A stretch of 64,000 nucleotides of DNA, from NCBI GenBank assembly GCA_900767715.1, contig CAAGAD010000005.1:1-64000 (forward strand), read 5' to 3'. The notes below the pieces were generated by a model that saw only the letters and a program-made list of their open reading frames with translations, ran no database searches and was not told the origin of the DNA. Positions 24,014-32,661 of the stretch are shown here, in pieces. This DNA comes from Clostridia bacterium. GTDB taxonomy: Bacteria; Bacillota; Clostridia; Christensenellales; UBA1242. Each line of letters opens with the position of its first letter. The stretch's first letter is position 1. A program made the position numbers and the translations under genes.

Positions 24014-26632
24014 ATGGAAAATAAAGAAGAATTTTACAGCAAAAATATTGACGAGATTTTATCAAAATTTAATTCAAACGTTAATGGATTAAATAATAGC
24101 AATAAAAAGCAAAATATTTCAAAATACGGTAAAAATGTATTAAAAAATGACAAAAAATTCAGTTTTTTGGCTGATTTTTTCGCACAATTTAAAAATATTA
24201 TGATAATTATTCTTTTAATTAGCAGTGCAATTAGTATTTATTTGGCAATTAAAAGTAAAGAATTTACAGATTTAATCGAAGGTTTTACGATTTTATTAAT
24301 CGTAATTATTAATGCGATTATTGGCGTTGTGCAAGACAAAAAAGCAGATGACGCAATCGAAAAACTCAAAGCGCAATCGGTCGATTATGTCAAAGTTTTG
24401 CGCGGGGGAACGGTGTACAGCGTGGCGTCAACCGAACTCACTGTCGGCGAAATTATTGAACTTGAAGCGGGCGACAATGTGCCAGCCGACGCACGCGTGA
24501 TTGAGAGTCACAACGCATATTTCGATGAGAGTATGCTCACGGGCGAGTCCAAGCCTATCGAAAAATTTGATAAGACAATAACCAAAATCAACCTAAGCCA
24601 AGCCGAGCAAAAAAATATGCTTTTCGCAGGCAGTCATTGTGTGAAGGGTCGCGCCAAAGCGGTCATCGTTGCAGTGGGTGAAAAATCTCAACTCGGTCGC
24701 ATAGCGCACGCTGTAAAGTCGGGTGAAAAAACTCTCACTCCGCTCCAACGCTCGATAGAAAAAATTAGCAAGATTATTGGCATAGTTGTGTTGTCTATTG
24801 TGGTAGTGATTTTCCTACTTGAAATATTTGTCGCGAAGCAAGGTGACATCTTCGACGCGCTGATGACGAGCATTGCGCTTGCCGTCGCCGCCATTCCAGA
24901 AAGCCTGCCCGCAATCATCACAATCATTATGGCGCTCGGCGTTCAAACTTTGGCGAAACGTAATGTCATCATTCGCCACCTTCACGCCGTGGAAACGCTT
25001 GGCAGTTGCGAAGTGATTTGTTCGGACAAAACTGGCACAATCACCGAAAACAAAATGAAAGTGGTCAAGACATTTTCTCTCTCCAATACGCCGAATGACA
25101 CCGAACTTATGAATAAAGTTTGTGTGTTGTGCAGTGATGTCTATCACGGCGAAAACGGGCTCAATGGCGACCCAACCGAACTAGCCATTTATTCACACGC
25201 TCTCTCGAAAGGTGTGGAATGCGATGTTGTGCGCAACCAAAACAAGCGCGTAGATGAGATTGCGTTTGACAGTGACCGTAAACTTATGTCAGTTGTGTGC
25301 GAAAATGCTACGGGCAAGACGATTTACACAAAGGGTGCAACGGGGAAACTTTTGGCAGTGTGCACCAAAGTGCTGATTGACGGCAAGGTGGTAAATCTAA
25401 CTGCCGACATCAAAGAAAAAATTATGATAGCCAACAACGAAATGGCGGGCGAAGCCTTGCGCGTCATCAGTTGCGCGTACAAGAAGTTTGACGGCGGACA
25501 AATCGAGTGCGACCTAATATTCATCGGTATGCTGGGTATGGTTGACCCACCGCGCAAAGAAGTCAAGACGGCGGTGTTGCGTTGCAAAACTGCCGGTTTA
25601 AAACCAGTGATGATTACGGGCGACCACAAAGACACCGCTTTTGCCGTAGCGCGTGAAGTGGGCATTGTCACGAGCAAGCGTCAAGTCATAACGGGCGACG
25701 AAATCGAAGCGATGACGGACGAACAGTTGCGCAAAGTGATTTACGATTATTCGGTGTTTGCCCGAGTCAGCCCTGAACACAAAATCCGCATTGTCAAGGC
25801 GTTTAAGGGGCTCAAAAAAATTGTGGCAATGACGGGCGACGGCGTCAACGATGCAGGTTGCATAACCAACGCTGACATCGGCATAGGAATGGGTATATCC
25901 GGTACTGACGTGGTAAAATCTGTGGCAGATATGGTGGTAAGCGATGACAATTTTGCGTCAATCGTTGTTGCCGTGGAAGAGGGCAGAAAGGTGTATGCTA
26001 ACATTCAAAAATCCATTCAATTCTTGCTCAGCACCAACATTGTGGAAGTGTTCGCAATCTTCATTATCATACTTTTCTACCCGGAAAACACCTTCCTTTT
26101 GCCCGTGCAAATCTTGTTTATCAACCTTGTAACCGATAGCCTGCCCGCCTTTGCGCTAGGCGTGGAAAAGAGCGAACCCGACATTATGGAACGCCCACCA
26201 CGAAAAAACAACAATCTATTCTCAGGTGGTGTTGGAAAAAATATCATTATTCAAGGCATTATCCAAAGCGTTTTGACAATCGCAGTGTACGTCTTGGCGG
26301 AGAGTCTTTGGTCACCGCACGTGGCAACAACAATGGTGTTTTTCACAATCATATTTATGCAGTTGTTGCACAGCATTAACTGCAAGACGACGGGAAGCAT
26401 TTTTGATACGAAACTACTCAACAACAAAACATTCAACATTTGTTTCATTGCTACGCTTTTAATCGACTTGTCTGTCGCGTTCATTCCGTTTATGCGCGTG
26501 ATGTTGGGTATTGCCGACCTAAACTTCTGCCAGTGGGTGATTGTGGCGGTTGCTTGCCTTTTGGTCATTCCGCTTGTCGAGTTTACCAAACTCATTGATT
26601 CATCGCACAAAACCAAGAAAGAAACCGCGTAA
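24014..26632 (+). CDS. P-type ATPase, P2A Ca2+-transporting type
   Basis: 872 residues. Phosphorylation motif DKTGT with Asp338, actuator TGES (LTGESKP), hinge TGDGVNDAG and the membrane motif AAIPESLPAI of calcium/manganese pumps; ten helices are expected. It would export Ca2+ using ATP. No Shine-Dalgarno site is seen, and only 14 nt separate the end of an AT-rich tract from the ATG; a leaderless start is possible but the -10 box is poor. The first ~330 bp are much more AT-rich than the rest. The stop codon lies in the stem-loop terminator. Confidence 0.9.
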   Translation: MENKEEFYSKNIDEILSKFNSNVNGLNNSNKKQNISKYGKNVLKNDKKFSFLADFFAQFKNIMIIILLISSAISIYLAIKSKEFTDLIEGFTILLIVIINAIIGVVQDKKADDAIEKLKAQSVDYVKVLRGGTVYSVASTELTVGEIIELEAGDNVPADARVIESHNAYFDESMLTGESKPIEKFDKTITKINLSQAEQKNMLFAGSHCVKGRAKAVIVAVGEKSQLGRIAHAVKSGEKTLTPLQRSIEKISKIIGIVVLSIVVVIFLLEIFVAKQGDIFDALMTSIALAVAAIPESLPAIITIIMALGVQTLAKRNVIIRHLHAVETLGSCEVICSDKTGTITENKMKVVKTFSLSNTPNDTELMNKVCVLCSDVYHGENGLNGDPTELAIYSHALSKGVECDVVRNQNKRVDEIAFDSDRKLMSVVCENATGKTIYTKGATGKLLAVCTKVLIDGKVVNLTADIKEKIMIANNEMAGEALRVISCAYKKFDGGQIECDLIFIGMLGMVDPPRKEVKTAVLRCKTAGLKPVMITGDHKDTAFAVAREVGIVTSKRQVITGDEIEAMTDEQLRKVIYDYSVFARVSPEHKIRIVKAFKGLKKIVAMTGDGVNDAGCITNADIGIGMGISGTDVVKSVADMVVSDDNFASIVVAVEEGRKVYANIQKSIQFLLSTNIVEVFAIFIIILFYPENTFLLPVQILFINLVTDSLPAFALGVEKSEPDIMERPPRKNNNLFSGGVGKNIIIQGIIQSVLTIAVYVLAESLWSPHVATTMVFFTIIFMQLLHSINCKTTGSIFDTKLLNNKTFNICFIATLLIDLSVAFIPFMRVMLGIADLNFCQWVIVAVACLLVIPLVEFTKLIDSSHKTKKETA

Positions 26633-26646
26633 AAGCGGTTTTTTTG
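26622..26646 (+). terminator. Terminator of the P-type ATPase gene
   Basis: AAACCGC (26622-26628) pairs with GCGGTTT (26635-26641), followed by T's. The stem begins inside the last codons of the gene. Confidence 0.85.
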
Positions 26647-26658
26647 GCGTATTTAGGT

Positions 26659-26687
26659 TTGACTATAATCTTATTTAGTAGTATAAT
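26659..26687 (+). promoter_or_regulatory. Promoter of the Nudix-tyrS pair
   Basis: TTGACT (26659-26664), 17-bp spacer, TATAAT (26682-26687), followed by a leader with AAGGAGG. No T-box element is visible between here and tyrS. Confidence 0.8.
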
Positions 26688-26716
26688 TGTATCACTATTT
26701 ATTAAGGAGGAAAGAT

Positions 26717-27196
26717 ATGGCACAAGATATTCGCATCGATAATGACCAAGGTCATTTTAAATTACGTGTAGCGGGCATTTTACAACAAAACGGCAAAATT
26801 TTGGCAAACATCATCAACCAAAATGATTTCTATTGTTTTGCTGGCGGACACGTAGAACTTGGCGAGACTCTCGACCACGCAGTCAAACGCGAAATGGAAG
26901 AAGAACTCGGCTTTGAAGTAAAGATTGAAAGACCAATTTTCATTGTGGAAAATTTCTACACCAAAAACAATGAAAAATGGCACGAGATTTGTTGCTATTA
27001 TCTAATCTCGTCTGCGTTTGCCCCAAAAGAAGATTGGGAACTCGTCGAACTCGACAAAGGCGTTCAAAAGCGCCAACAATTCAAATGGCTTACACCAAAC
27101 GACATTGCTAAAGTGGATTTTAAACCAGCACTTGTCAAGAGTCTGTTGCTTGAACTAGACAAACCATTTAGAGTGATTACACACAAGGATAATTAA
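26717..27196 (+). CDS. Nudix hydrolase
   Basis: 159 residues from ATG 26717, chosen for the AAGGAGG 5-9 nt upstream rather than an upstream in-frame ATG lying in the promoter. The Nudix box is canonical: GGHVELGETLDHAVKREMEE followed by ELG. It hydrolyses an X-linked nucleoside diphosphate; the substrate is not readable. The WHEICCYYLISS strand and a C-terminal RQQFKWL resemble ADP-ribose or mutT-like members. It ends 9 nt before tyrS and is probably co-transcribed. Confidence 0.85.
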   Translation: MAQDIRIDNDQGHFKLRVAGILQQNGKILANIINQNDFYCFAGGHVELGETLDHAVKREMEEELGFEVKIERPIFIVENFYTKNNEKWHEICCYYLISSAFAPKEDWELVELDKGVQKRQQFKWLTPNDIAKVDFKPALVKSLLLELDKPFRVITHKDN

Positions 27197-27205
27197 GGAA
27201 GAAAT

Positions 27206-28444
27206 ATGAACACTAGACTATACGAAACATTGAAAGAACGTGGCTACATTTACCAGACCACGAACGAAGAAGAAGTAAGGAAACTTTTGGACGGCGAGCC
27301 AACCGTGGCTTACGTCGGCATTGACCCAACAGCAGACAGTTTGCACTTGGGACATTGTTTGCCACTCATTATGGCAAAATATTTGCAAGATGCTGGTCAC
27401 AAACTGATTATCGTGCTAGGTGGCGCGACAGCAATGATTGGCGACCCATCGGGCAAGAACGATATGCGCGCTATGGTTAGCAAGGATTTCGTCAACAAAA
27501 ACCGCCCAGGCATTGAAAAAGCACTTTCAAAATTCATTCGCCTTGACGGTGACAACCCGGCAATCGTCGTAAACAACGCCGATTGGTTCAAGGGCTATGA
27601 CTATATCGACTTTATGCGCGACATCGGTGTGCATTTCAACGTCAACAAAATGCTCAGTTGCGACGCATACACCAACCGACTCGCTAATGGTGGCCTAACA
27701 TTCTTTGAAATGGGTTATATGCTTATGCAAGCGTACGATTTCGTTTACCTAAACAAAACCTATGGTTGCCGACTCGAATTCGGTGGGTCTGACCAATGGG
27801 CAAACATTTTGGCGGGTGCAGATTTGGGCAGAAAACTTGCCATTCAACAGGGCAAGGACGCGGAAACTTTCCAAGCATTCACCAACGTGCTTTTGCTCAA
27901 CGCTGACGGCAAAAAAATGGGCAAAACGGAAAAAGGTGCACTTTGGGTGGATAAAGACAAATGCTCACCTTATGATTTTTACCAATACTTCTACAACTGC
28001 GACGACAGAGATGTGGAGAAGTTGTTGAAACTTATTACATACTTGCCACTAGATGAAATCAAAACTTTAATGGCGGGCGACATTCGCCTTGCTAAGAAGC
28101 GTATGGCATACGAAATCACCAAACTCATTCACGGCAAGGAATTAGCCGACCAAGCAGTAGCGACGGCGGAGAGTTTGTTCGGTCAGGGTGGCGGTGACAA
28201 CGCTCCAACCAAAGAAATTGCAAAAGACGAACTAGGTGATAACAATCTAATTATCGACGTGTTGGTTAAGGCAGGACTTGTGTCCAGCAAAGGCGAAGCG
28301 CGTCGTCTAATCGACCAAAAAGGTTTGTATATGGCAGATGAAGTGATTGCCAGTGCCACTCAAACTATTTCAAAGGCCGAACTAGAAAAGGGAATAATCT
28401 TCCGCAAGGGCAAGAAACAATATTTGAAGATAATTGCAAAATAA
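27206..28444 (+). CDS. tyrS: Tyrosyl-tRNA synthetase
   Basis: 412 residues, class I synthetase of the bacterial TyrS type. HIGH motif HLGH in DSLHLGHCLPL (about residues 45-55), tyrosine-binding GYMLMQAYDF and GGSDQWAN, KMSKS variant KMGKTEKG (about residue 235), and an S4-like RNA-binding C-terminus (VSSKGEARRLIDQKGLYM). It charges tRNA-Tyr. RBS AAGGAAG. Complete length. A terminator follows directly. Confidence 0.97.
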   Translation: MNTRLYETLKERGYIYQTTNEEEVRKLLDGEPTVAYVGIDPTADSLHLGHCLPLIMAKYLQDAGHKLIIVLGGATAMIGDPSGKNDMRAMVSKDFVNKNRPGIEKALSKFIRLDGDNPAIVVNNADWFKGYDYIDFMRDIGVHFNVNKMLSCDAYTNRLANGGLTFFEMGYMLMQAYDFVYLNKTYGCRLEFGGSDQWANILAGADLGRKLAIQQGKDAETFQAFTNVLLLNADGKKMGKTEKGALWVDKDKCSPYDFYQYFYNCDDRDVEKLLKLITYLPLDEIKTLMAGDIRLAKKRMAYEITKLIHGKELADQAVATAESLFGQGGGDNAPTKEIAKDELGDNNLIIDVLVKAGLVSSKGEARRLIDQKGLYMADEVIASATQTISKAELEKGIIFRKGKKQYLKIIAK

Positions 28445-28470
28445 GGGCTCAGCCCCTTATTTTTTTTTTG
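28442..28470 (+). terminator. Terminator of tyrS
   Basis: AAGGG pairs with CCCTT around a short loop (AAGGGCTCAGCCCCTT), followed by a T10 tract starting at the stop codon. Confidence 0.85.
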
Positions 28471-28473
28471 CTC

Positions 28474-28501
28474 TTGACAACTGACAATTTTGTGTTACCA
28501 T
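28474..28501 (+). promoter_or_regulatory. Promoter placed for a leaderless transcript
   Basis: TTGACA (28474-28479), 16-bp spacer, TACCAT (28496-28501). ATG 28508 follows after 6 nt, with no Shine-Dalgarno site. Confidence 0.65.
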
Positions 28502-28507
28502 AGAACT

Positions 28508-29227
28508 ATGAATTTAACGTGTGATGAAGTTAGCAATATGGCACAACTGCAAAAACGAGGACGTCTTCAACCCATTACGCCCTATGTTTCGTATTTTGAC
28601 GAGTATGCTGATATTGAGATTTTCGAGGCAGTTAGACTTTTGCATCGCGCGTTTTCACAAGAACACAATTCACTCATTGACCGCATCATTACAAGTGTGA
28701 CCGATTCCAATTCAATTTTTAAAAGATTGCGTGACGAAAAGAAGGTTGTGTCTATTTCAAAACTTACAAGTTTCAAGAAAATGCCAGCTAAGTCAAAATT
28801 GCTAAAAGAGCGTGAGTGCTATAGCAATGCTATGAGATTGACTCTTTACGGGGTTGCAGACAAAATGATTGCTGGCACAGCGACGCTCCCAATTTACGAT
28901 GATTATGGTGAACTAATTAGACACACATTTATGCACGCTGTGGCAGAAAAAGACGGAATGATACTTGACTACAACTATGGCATTGCAATGGATAAGGAAG
29001 AATATTTGCGACTCTTTGCCTTTGCGCCAATTGACGAAATCGACCACCAAGAACTTGTTACGCAATTTTATGTCAGTGAGCAGTACAAAGATAGGCTAGA
29101 AAAGATGCCAAATTGCACCACAATGCATTTTGTAATGGCAAATAGTGACTTTTGTAAGAAAGTGTTTGATTATGACCGCATTTGTGACCAATACGAAAAA
29201 AATAAAAGCGATGAGAGAAAGATTTAG
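28508..29227 (+). CDS. Hypothetical protein with possible Cys-His-Asp hydrolase core
   Basis: 239 residues from ATG 28508; an upstream in-frame ATG at 28490 lies inside the promoter. I do not recognise the family. The central segment ERECYSNAMRLTLYG...HAVAEKDGMILDYNYG has the Cys-x-x-Asn ... His ... Asp order seen in transglutaminase-like or papain-like peptidases, with the His before a DG turn and the Asp in a strand. No membrane helix or signal peptide is seen. The rest is helical and charged. It stands alone between tyrS and rpmG. Confidence 0.7.
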   Translation: MNLTCDEVSNMAQLQKRGRLQPITPYVSYFDEYADIEIFEAVRLLHRAFSQEHNSLIDRIITSVTDSNSIFKRLRDEKKVVSISKLTSFKKMPAKSKLLKERECYSNAMRLTLYGVADKMIAGTATLPIYDDYGELIRHTFMHAVAEKDGMILDYNYGIAMDKEEYLRLFAFAPIDEIDHQELVTQFYVSEQYKDRLEKMPNCTTMHFVMANSDFCKKVFDYDRICDQYEKNKSDERKI

Positions 29228-29247
29228 TGTTCTCGGTCGCTTTTTTT
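29208..29247 (+). terminator. Terminator overlapping the 3' end of the 28508 gene
   Basis: AGCGATGAGAGA and TTCTCGGTCGCT form an imperfect stem, followed by T7. It separates the gene from the rpmG promoter. Confidence 0.5.
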
Positions 29248-29270
29248 CATAACAAATTGGCAAAAAACCA

Positions 29271-29299
29271 TTGACACACGGGCGCGTAAGTGGTAGAAT
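29271..29299 (+). promoter_or_regulatory. Promoter of rpmG-secE-nusG-rplK-rplA
   Basis: TTGACA (29271-29276), 17-bp spacer, TAGAAT (29294-29299). A hairpin around CTCGAAAGAG and a T6 run (to 29330) lie between it and the rpmG RBS and could act as an attenuator. Confidence 0.75.
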
Positions 29300-29343
29300 A
29301 TTGACAAGATCTCGAAAGAGGTTGTTTTTTAACGGAGAAAATT

Positions 29344-29493
29344 ATGTTAGACAAAATTACACTTGCTTGTACTGAATGCAACAATCGCAACTATCAAAGT
29401 ACAAAGAATAAGAAAACTCACGCAGACAGAGTTGAATTGAAGAAATATTGCCCAACTTGCAAAAAGCACACTGCACACAAAGAAACAAAATAA
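29344..29493 (+). CDS. rpmG: Ribosomal protein L33
   Basis: 49 residues with CTEC and CPTC, the zinc-binding (C+) form of bL33. The start [17 protein letters not shown] and end [10 protein letters not shown] match the family at normal length. RBS ACGGAGAAA. secE follows after 10 bp. The order rpmG-secE-nusG-rplK-rplA is the standard Firmicute arrangement. Confidence 0.95.
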   Translation: MLDKITLACTECNNRNYQSTKNKKTHADRVELKKYCPTCKKHTAHKETK

Positions 29494-29503
29494 GGAGTAG
29501 CGT

Positions 29504-29863
29504 ATGGATCAAGATAATATCCAAACACAAGAAAATTCTGCCCCTGAAACAGTTGTTGTAGAGAATGCAGAAAAGAATGATAACGCCGTTATCGAAGCAA
29601 ACGTAGCGAAGAATGCAAAAGAACCAAAGCCTGCAAAGAAAGAGAAAACTAAAAAGAAAAAAGAAAAACAACCTAGCAAAGTAGGCAAAATGGTTAAAGA
29701 TACCACCAGCGAACTCAAAAAAGTTACATGGCCAACATTTGCGCAAGTCGTTAAACGCACAGGCGTAGTTTTGGCTGTGGTATTGGTGTTTGCTGTCGTA
29801 ATGTTCGGCATTGACCGTTTGCTCGGCTGGTTGTACTCATTGCTTATCAATTTGGTGGCTTAA
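29504..29863 (+). CDS. secE: Preprotein translocase subunit SecE
   Basis: 119 residues. The C-terminal ~60 carry the SecE signature (MVKDTTSELKKVTWPTFAQV) and one membrane helix (VVLAVVLVFAVVMFGIDRLL). SecE clamps SecY in the Sec translocon. The N-terminal ~60 residues are an unusually long, Asn/Glu-then-Lys-rich extension (PAKKEKTKKKKEKQPSK), absent from short SecE proteins but common in Clostridia. RBS AAGGAG. nusG follows. Confidence 0.95.
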   Translation: MDQDNIQTQENSAPETVVVENAEKNDNAVIEANVAKNAKEPKPAKKEKTKKKKEKQPSKVGKMVKDTTSELKKVTWPTFAQVVKRTGVVLAVVLVFAVVMFGIDRLLGWLYSLLINLVA

Positions 29864-29875
29864 AAGGAATAGTTT

Positions 29876-30415
29876 ATGGCAATTACCGCAGATATCGATA
29901 AAGAACCTAAATGGTATGTGTTGCATACCTATTCTGGCTATGAGAACGTAGCCAAGCAAAATTTGGAAATTGTTGTTGACAAATTCAACTTGCACGACCG
30001 TGTGTTCGACATCGTCATTCCTATGGAAGACGTGCTCACCGAACGCAATGGTAAAAAGGTGCTCGTCAGTCGCAAAATGATGCCAGGCTATATCATTGTA
30101 AAGATGCTTTACGGTGATGACATTTGGCACGCAATTACCAAAACACAATACATTACAGCATTCGTTGGTCCGCAAGGACGTCCTGTTCCAATCAGCGAAG
30201 AGGAAGCACAAAGACTTCGCTTGGAAAAGGTAAGCGTTGACATTAAACTTGAAGTAGGCGACTCGATAGAGATTGTCGACGGACCATTGGCTTCGTTTGT
30301 TGGCAAAGTAACCGCAGTTGATGCGGAAAATCAAAAATGCAAGGCAAAAGTGGAAATGTTTGGTCGCGAAACAGAAGTTGAACTCGGCTTTTCACAATTG
30401 CGCAAAGCAGACTAA
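29876..30415 (+). CDS. nusG: Transcription termination/antitermination factor NusG
   Basis: 179 residues. NGN domain with KWYVLHTYSGYENVAKQNLE and MMPGYIIVKM, then a KOW domain (VGDSIEIVDGPLASFVGKV). It binds RNA polymerase and links it to the ribosome or Rho. Length and motifs are normal. It is located between secE and the rplK leader. Confidence 0.97.
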   Translation: MAITADIDKEPKWYVLHTYSGYENVAKQNLEIVVDKFNLHDRVFDIVIPMEDVLTERNGKKVLVSRKMMPGYIIVKMLYGDDIWHAITKTQYITAFVGPQGRPVPISEEEAQRLRLEKVSVDIKLEVGDSIEIVDGPLASFVGKVTAVDAENQKCKAKVEMFGRETEVELGFSQLRKAD

Positions 30416-30430
30416 TTCATTTTGGTTTAT

Positions 30431-30490
30431 ACGGCTCGCCAAAGCCGTGTGAATATATTGGGAGAAATGTAAATTTTGTATGCATTTCGT
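30431..30490 (+). promoter_or_regulatory. Structured leader between nusG and rplK
   Basis: Hairpin ACGGCT/AGCCGT (30431-30448), then GGGAGAAATG with a pairing CATTTC (30464-30469 with 30483-30488), ending AACCACATT before the AAGGAG of rplK. Neither has a T run. The position fits an L1-responsive autoregulatory leader, known from the rplKA operon in other bacteria. That function here is inference. Confidence 0.5.
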
Positions 30491-30518
30491 ATAACCACAT
30501 TAAAGGAGAAAGGAATTT

Positions 30519-30944
30519 ATGGCAAAAGTATTAGATTCAAAAGTTAAACTCCAATTACCAGCCGGCAAGGCTACTGCTGGTCCACCAGTTGGCTCAACTC
30601 TTGGTCCAAAAGGTATCAACCTTGGTCAGTTCGTAAAGGAATTTAACGAAAAGACAAGTGCACAAGCAGGACTTATCATCCCTTGCGTCATTTCAATTTA
30701 TAAGGATAGAAGTTTTGACTTCATTCTTAAAACACCACCAGCAGCAATTCTCATTATGAAAGAATTGGGCATTGAAACTGCTAGTGCAAAACCAAATAAA
30801 CAAATCGTCGGCACACTAACAAAGGCACAAGTTCGCAAGATTGCTGAAACTAAAATGCCTGACTTGAATGCTGCTTCTATCGAGGCTGCTGAAAGTATGA
30901 TTCGTGGCACTGCTCGTAGTATGGGCGTTAAAGTGGAGGATTAA
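30519..30944 (+). CDS. rplK: Ribosomal protein L11
   Basis: 141 residues, complete. [35 protein letters not shown] and the C-terminal rRNA-binding domain with MPDLNA and [10 protein letters not shown]. Part of the GTPase-associated centre of the 50S subunit. RBS AAAGGAGAAAGG. rplA starts 2 nt after its stop. Confidence 0.98.
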   Translation: MAKVLDSKVKLQLPAGKATAGPPVGSTLGPKGINLGQFVKEFNEKTSAQAGLIIPCVISIYKDRSFDFILKTPPAAILIMKELGIETASAKPNKQIVGTLTKAQVRKIAETKMPDLNAASIEAAESMIRGTARSMGVKVED

Positions 30945-30946
30945 TT

Positions 30947-31636
30947 ATGAAGACTAGTAAGAAATATGCTGAATCTCTCAAACTTATTGACCAAACTAAG
31001 ACTTATGATGCCAAAGAAGCATTGAAGGTATTGACTGAATTGCCAAAAGCAAAGTTTGATGAAACTGTTGAATTGCACGTAAAACTTGGTGTTGACGGCC
31101 GTAACGCTGACCAACAAGTTCGTGGCGTAGTAGTATTGCCAGAAGGTACTGGTAAGAGCGTTCGCGTTTTGGTTATTGCCAAGGGCGACAACGCTGACAA
31201 GGCAACTGCTGCTGGCGCTGACATTGTTGGCGCTGATGACATCATCGCTAAGATTGCTGGCGGTTGGCTAGACTTCGACGTCTGCATCACCACACCAGAT
31301 ATGATGGGTATGATGGGCAGAGTTGCGCGCGTTTTGGGACCAAAAGGCTTGATGCCTAATCCAAAGAGCGGTACTGTTACTATGGACGTTGAAAAGGCTA
31401 TTAAAGACGTCAAAGCCGGTAAAGTTGAATATCGTCTTGACAAGAACAACATTGTTCACGTCATCATCGGTAAAGTAAGTTTCGGCACTGACAGACTTAA
31501 CACCAACCTTGAAGCCGTTATGAACGCTATCATCAAGGCTAAGCCTGCTGCTGCAAAGGGTACTTATTTGAAGAGTGTCTATCTTGCAACCACAATGAGC
31601 CCAAGTGTTAAAATTAGTTACACTGCTCAAAACTAA
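30947..31636 (+). CDS. rplA: Ribosomal protein L1
   Basis: 229 residues, complete. The signature [21 protein letters not shown] is present, with [12 protein letters not shown] and the C-terminal [18 protein letters not shown]. It binds 23S rRNA at the L1 stalk and may repress its own mRNA. A strong terminator follows directly, so rplJ-rplL are not in this operon, although they follow rplA in most Firmicutes. Confidence 0.98.
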   Translation: MKTSKKYAESLKLIDQTKTYDAKEALKVLTELPKAKFDETVELHVKLGVDGRNADQQVRGVVVLPEGTGKSVRVLVIAKGDNADKATAAGADIVGADDIIAKIAGGWLDFDVCITTPDMMGMMGRVARVLGPKGLMPNPKSGTVTMDVEKAIKDVKAGKVEYRLDKNNIVHVIIGKVSFGTDRLNTNLEAVMNAIIKAKPAAAKGTYLKSVYLATTMSPSVKISYTAQN

Positions 31637-31650
31637 TTGAATCTAAAAAA

Positions 31651-31678
31651 AAAGAAGTCAATCGACTTCTTTTTTTAT
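31651..31678 (+). terminator. Terminator of the L33-L1 operon
   Basis: AGAAGTC pairs with GACTTCT across AATC, with an A8 run before and a T7 run after; it can work in both directions for the convergent gene at 31683. Confidence 0.9.
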
Positions 31679-31682
31679 TTCA

Positions 31683-31949
31683 TTATTTGATTGGTTCGTT
31701 GATGTCATCAAATTCGTGTGACAAAGCTTCGGCAATAACTTCCAATTCGTCAACTGGGCTTTCAACTAGGTCGAAAGATTTACGTCTAACTGCGAAATCT
31801 ACTAGCGGATTTCCTTTGCGCGCATTCATTGTGTCCGCCATACGATGTGCAGAAATCTCATTCTTTGTCACAGCCACGATTTCGCTGTTCTTACGGTTGC
31901 CGTCGTATGCCAATGTCTTAATGATGTAATAATAAGTTTTCTTTTTCAT
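31683..31949 (-). CDS. Small hypothetical protein
   Basis: 88 residues, unrecognised. The N-terminal half is beta-rich (KTYYYIIKTLAYDG, SEIVAVTKNEISAHRMADTMNAR); the C-terminus is acidic and helical. RBS AGGGG lies upstream of the ATG. No membrane helix or Cys motif. It lies between the rplA terminator and the C39-like gene. Confidence 0.6.
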   Translation of the reverse strand: MKKKTYYYIIKTLAYDGNRKNSEIVAVTKNEISAHRMADTMNARKGNPLVDFAVRRKSFDLVESPVDELEVIAEALSHEFDDINEPIK

Positions 31950-32001
31950 AATCTACCCCTTGAATTTTAGTAAGTCTATTTTATCATAGATTGACGTTTT
32001 G

Positions 32002-32577
32002 TCAATAGGTAGTTAGCAAAACTATTTCACGCTTTGCAATAGGTCCAAGGCAAAATTCATCTTCTTTGGTGGAGTTGAAATATTTCTTATTTACAATGCG
32101 ATTGTACTGGGTTGGGTGGTTAAAGTCGGCAGTTATGTGTGGGTTATTTTCGTACTCACTTGCTGGGTTAAAGTATGGGTCGAATAGGTAAACGAATTTG
32201 TCATCAGCATTCGTCACAGTTACATAATGCTCAACCTCTTGATAGGTGCGTAGGTTTACGCAACCGCCAGCCTTAACACAGTCTTCAATCTTTTTGAGAG
32301 TGACGCTTTTGCCGTCCAAGTACTCACAGCGAAGGTGAAAATTTTTTGTGCGGGCAAAGTCACAAATCCAGCGCGTTAAAAACTTGACGGCTTCTCTGCT
32401 AGTGCCTTTTTGCCCAAGATTGCCGTGCTCGTCATAGCAATCTAGCGTATATGTGTTGATTGCTTTGATTAGTTCGGCGGGTATGTACTCGCGCTCGAAT
32501 AGATAGGTTATGCAGTTGACAAGGCTTACGCTTCCGCAGTCAAATTCGGTAATTTGGTATCTCAATGGTGTCTTCAT
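32002..32577 (-). CDS. C39-like cysteine peptidase family protein
   Basis: 191 residues. The N-terminus RYQITEFDCGSVSLVNCITYLF has the Gln...Cys-Gly active-site pattern of the C39/papain-like fold (Gln8, Cys14). EVEHYVTVTNADDKFVYLFDPY provides the His and Asp of the triad. There is no signal peptide, ABC domain or leader-peptide gene nearby, so a cytoplasmic peptidase or related amidase is likelier than a bacteriocin exporter. TATAAT lies 7 nt upstream of the ATG (32585-32590), predicting a leaderless transcript. Confidence 0.72.
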   Translation of the reverse strand: MKTPLRYQITEFDCGSVSLVNCITYLFEREYIPAELIKAINTYTLDCYDEHGNLGQKGTSREAVKFLTRWICDFARTKNFHLRCEYLDGKSVTLKKIEDCVKAGGCVNLRTYQEVEHYVTVTNADDKFVYLFDPYFNPASEYENNPHITADFNHPTQYNRIVNKKYFNSTKEDEFCLGPIAKREIVLLTTY

Positions 32578-32584
32578 ATTCTTT

Positions 32585-32655
32585 ATTATAAGTCTTTTGA
32601 CTCAAAAGTAAAGCAAATGCTATTGTTTGACATTTGTTTTTATATATTTTAAAAT
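32585..32655. promoter_or_regulatory. Divergent promoters, both placed for leaderless transcripts
   Basis: Plus strand: TTGACA (32627-32632), 17-bp spacer, TAAAAT (32650-32655), 6 nt, ATG 32662. Minus strand: TATAAT (32585-32590), 7 nt, ATG 32577, with a TTTACT-like -35 about 16 bp away. Neither start has a Shine-Dalgarno site. Confidence 0.75.
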
Positions 32656-32661
32656 ATATTT

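Noticed and set aside
24014..24340. Horizontal acquisition of the ATPase 5' end
   Set aside because: The segment is AT-rich but encodes a normal N-terminal cytoplasmic and first-helix region of P2 pumps; low GC at gene starts also occurs in neighbours.
26640..27205. T-box riboswitch for tyrS
   Set aside because: No TGGNACC antiterminator string or specifier stem is seen; tyrS follows a Nudix gene with a simple promoter.
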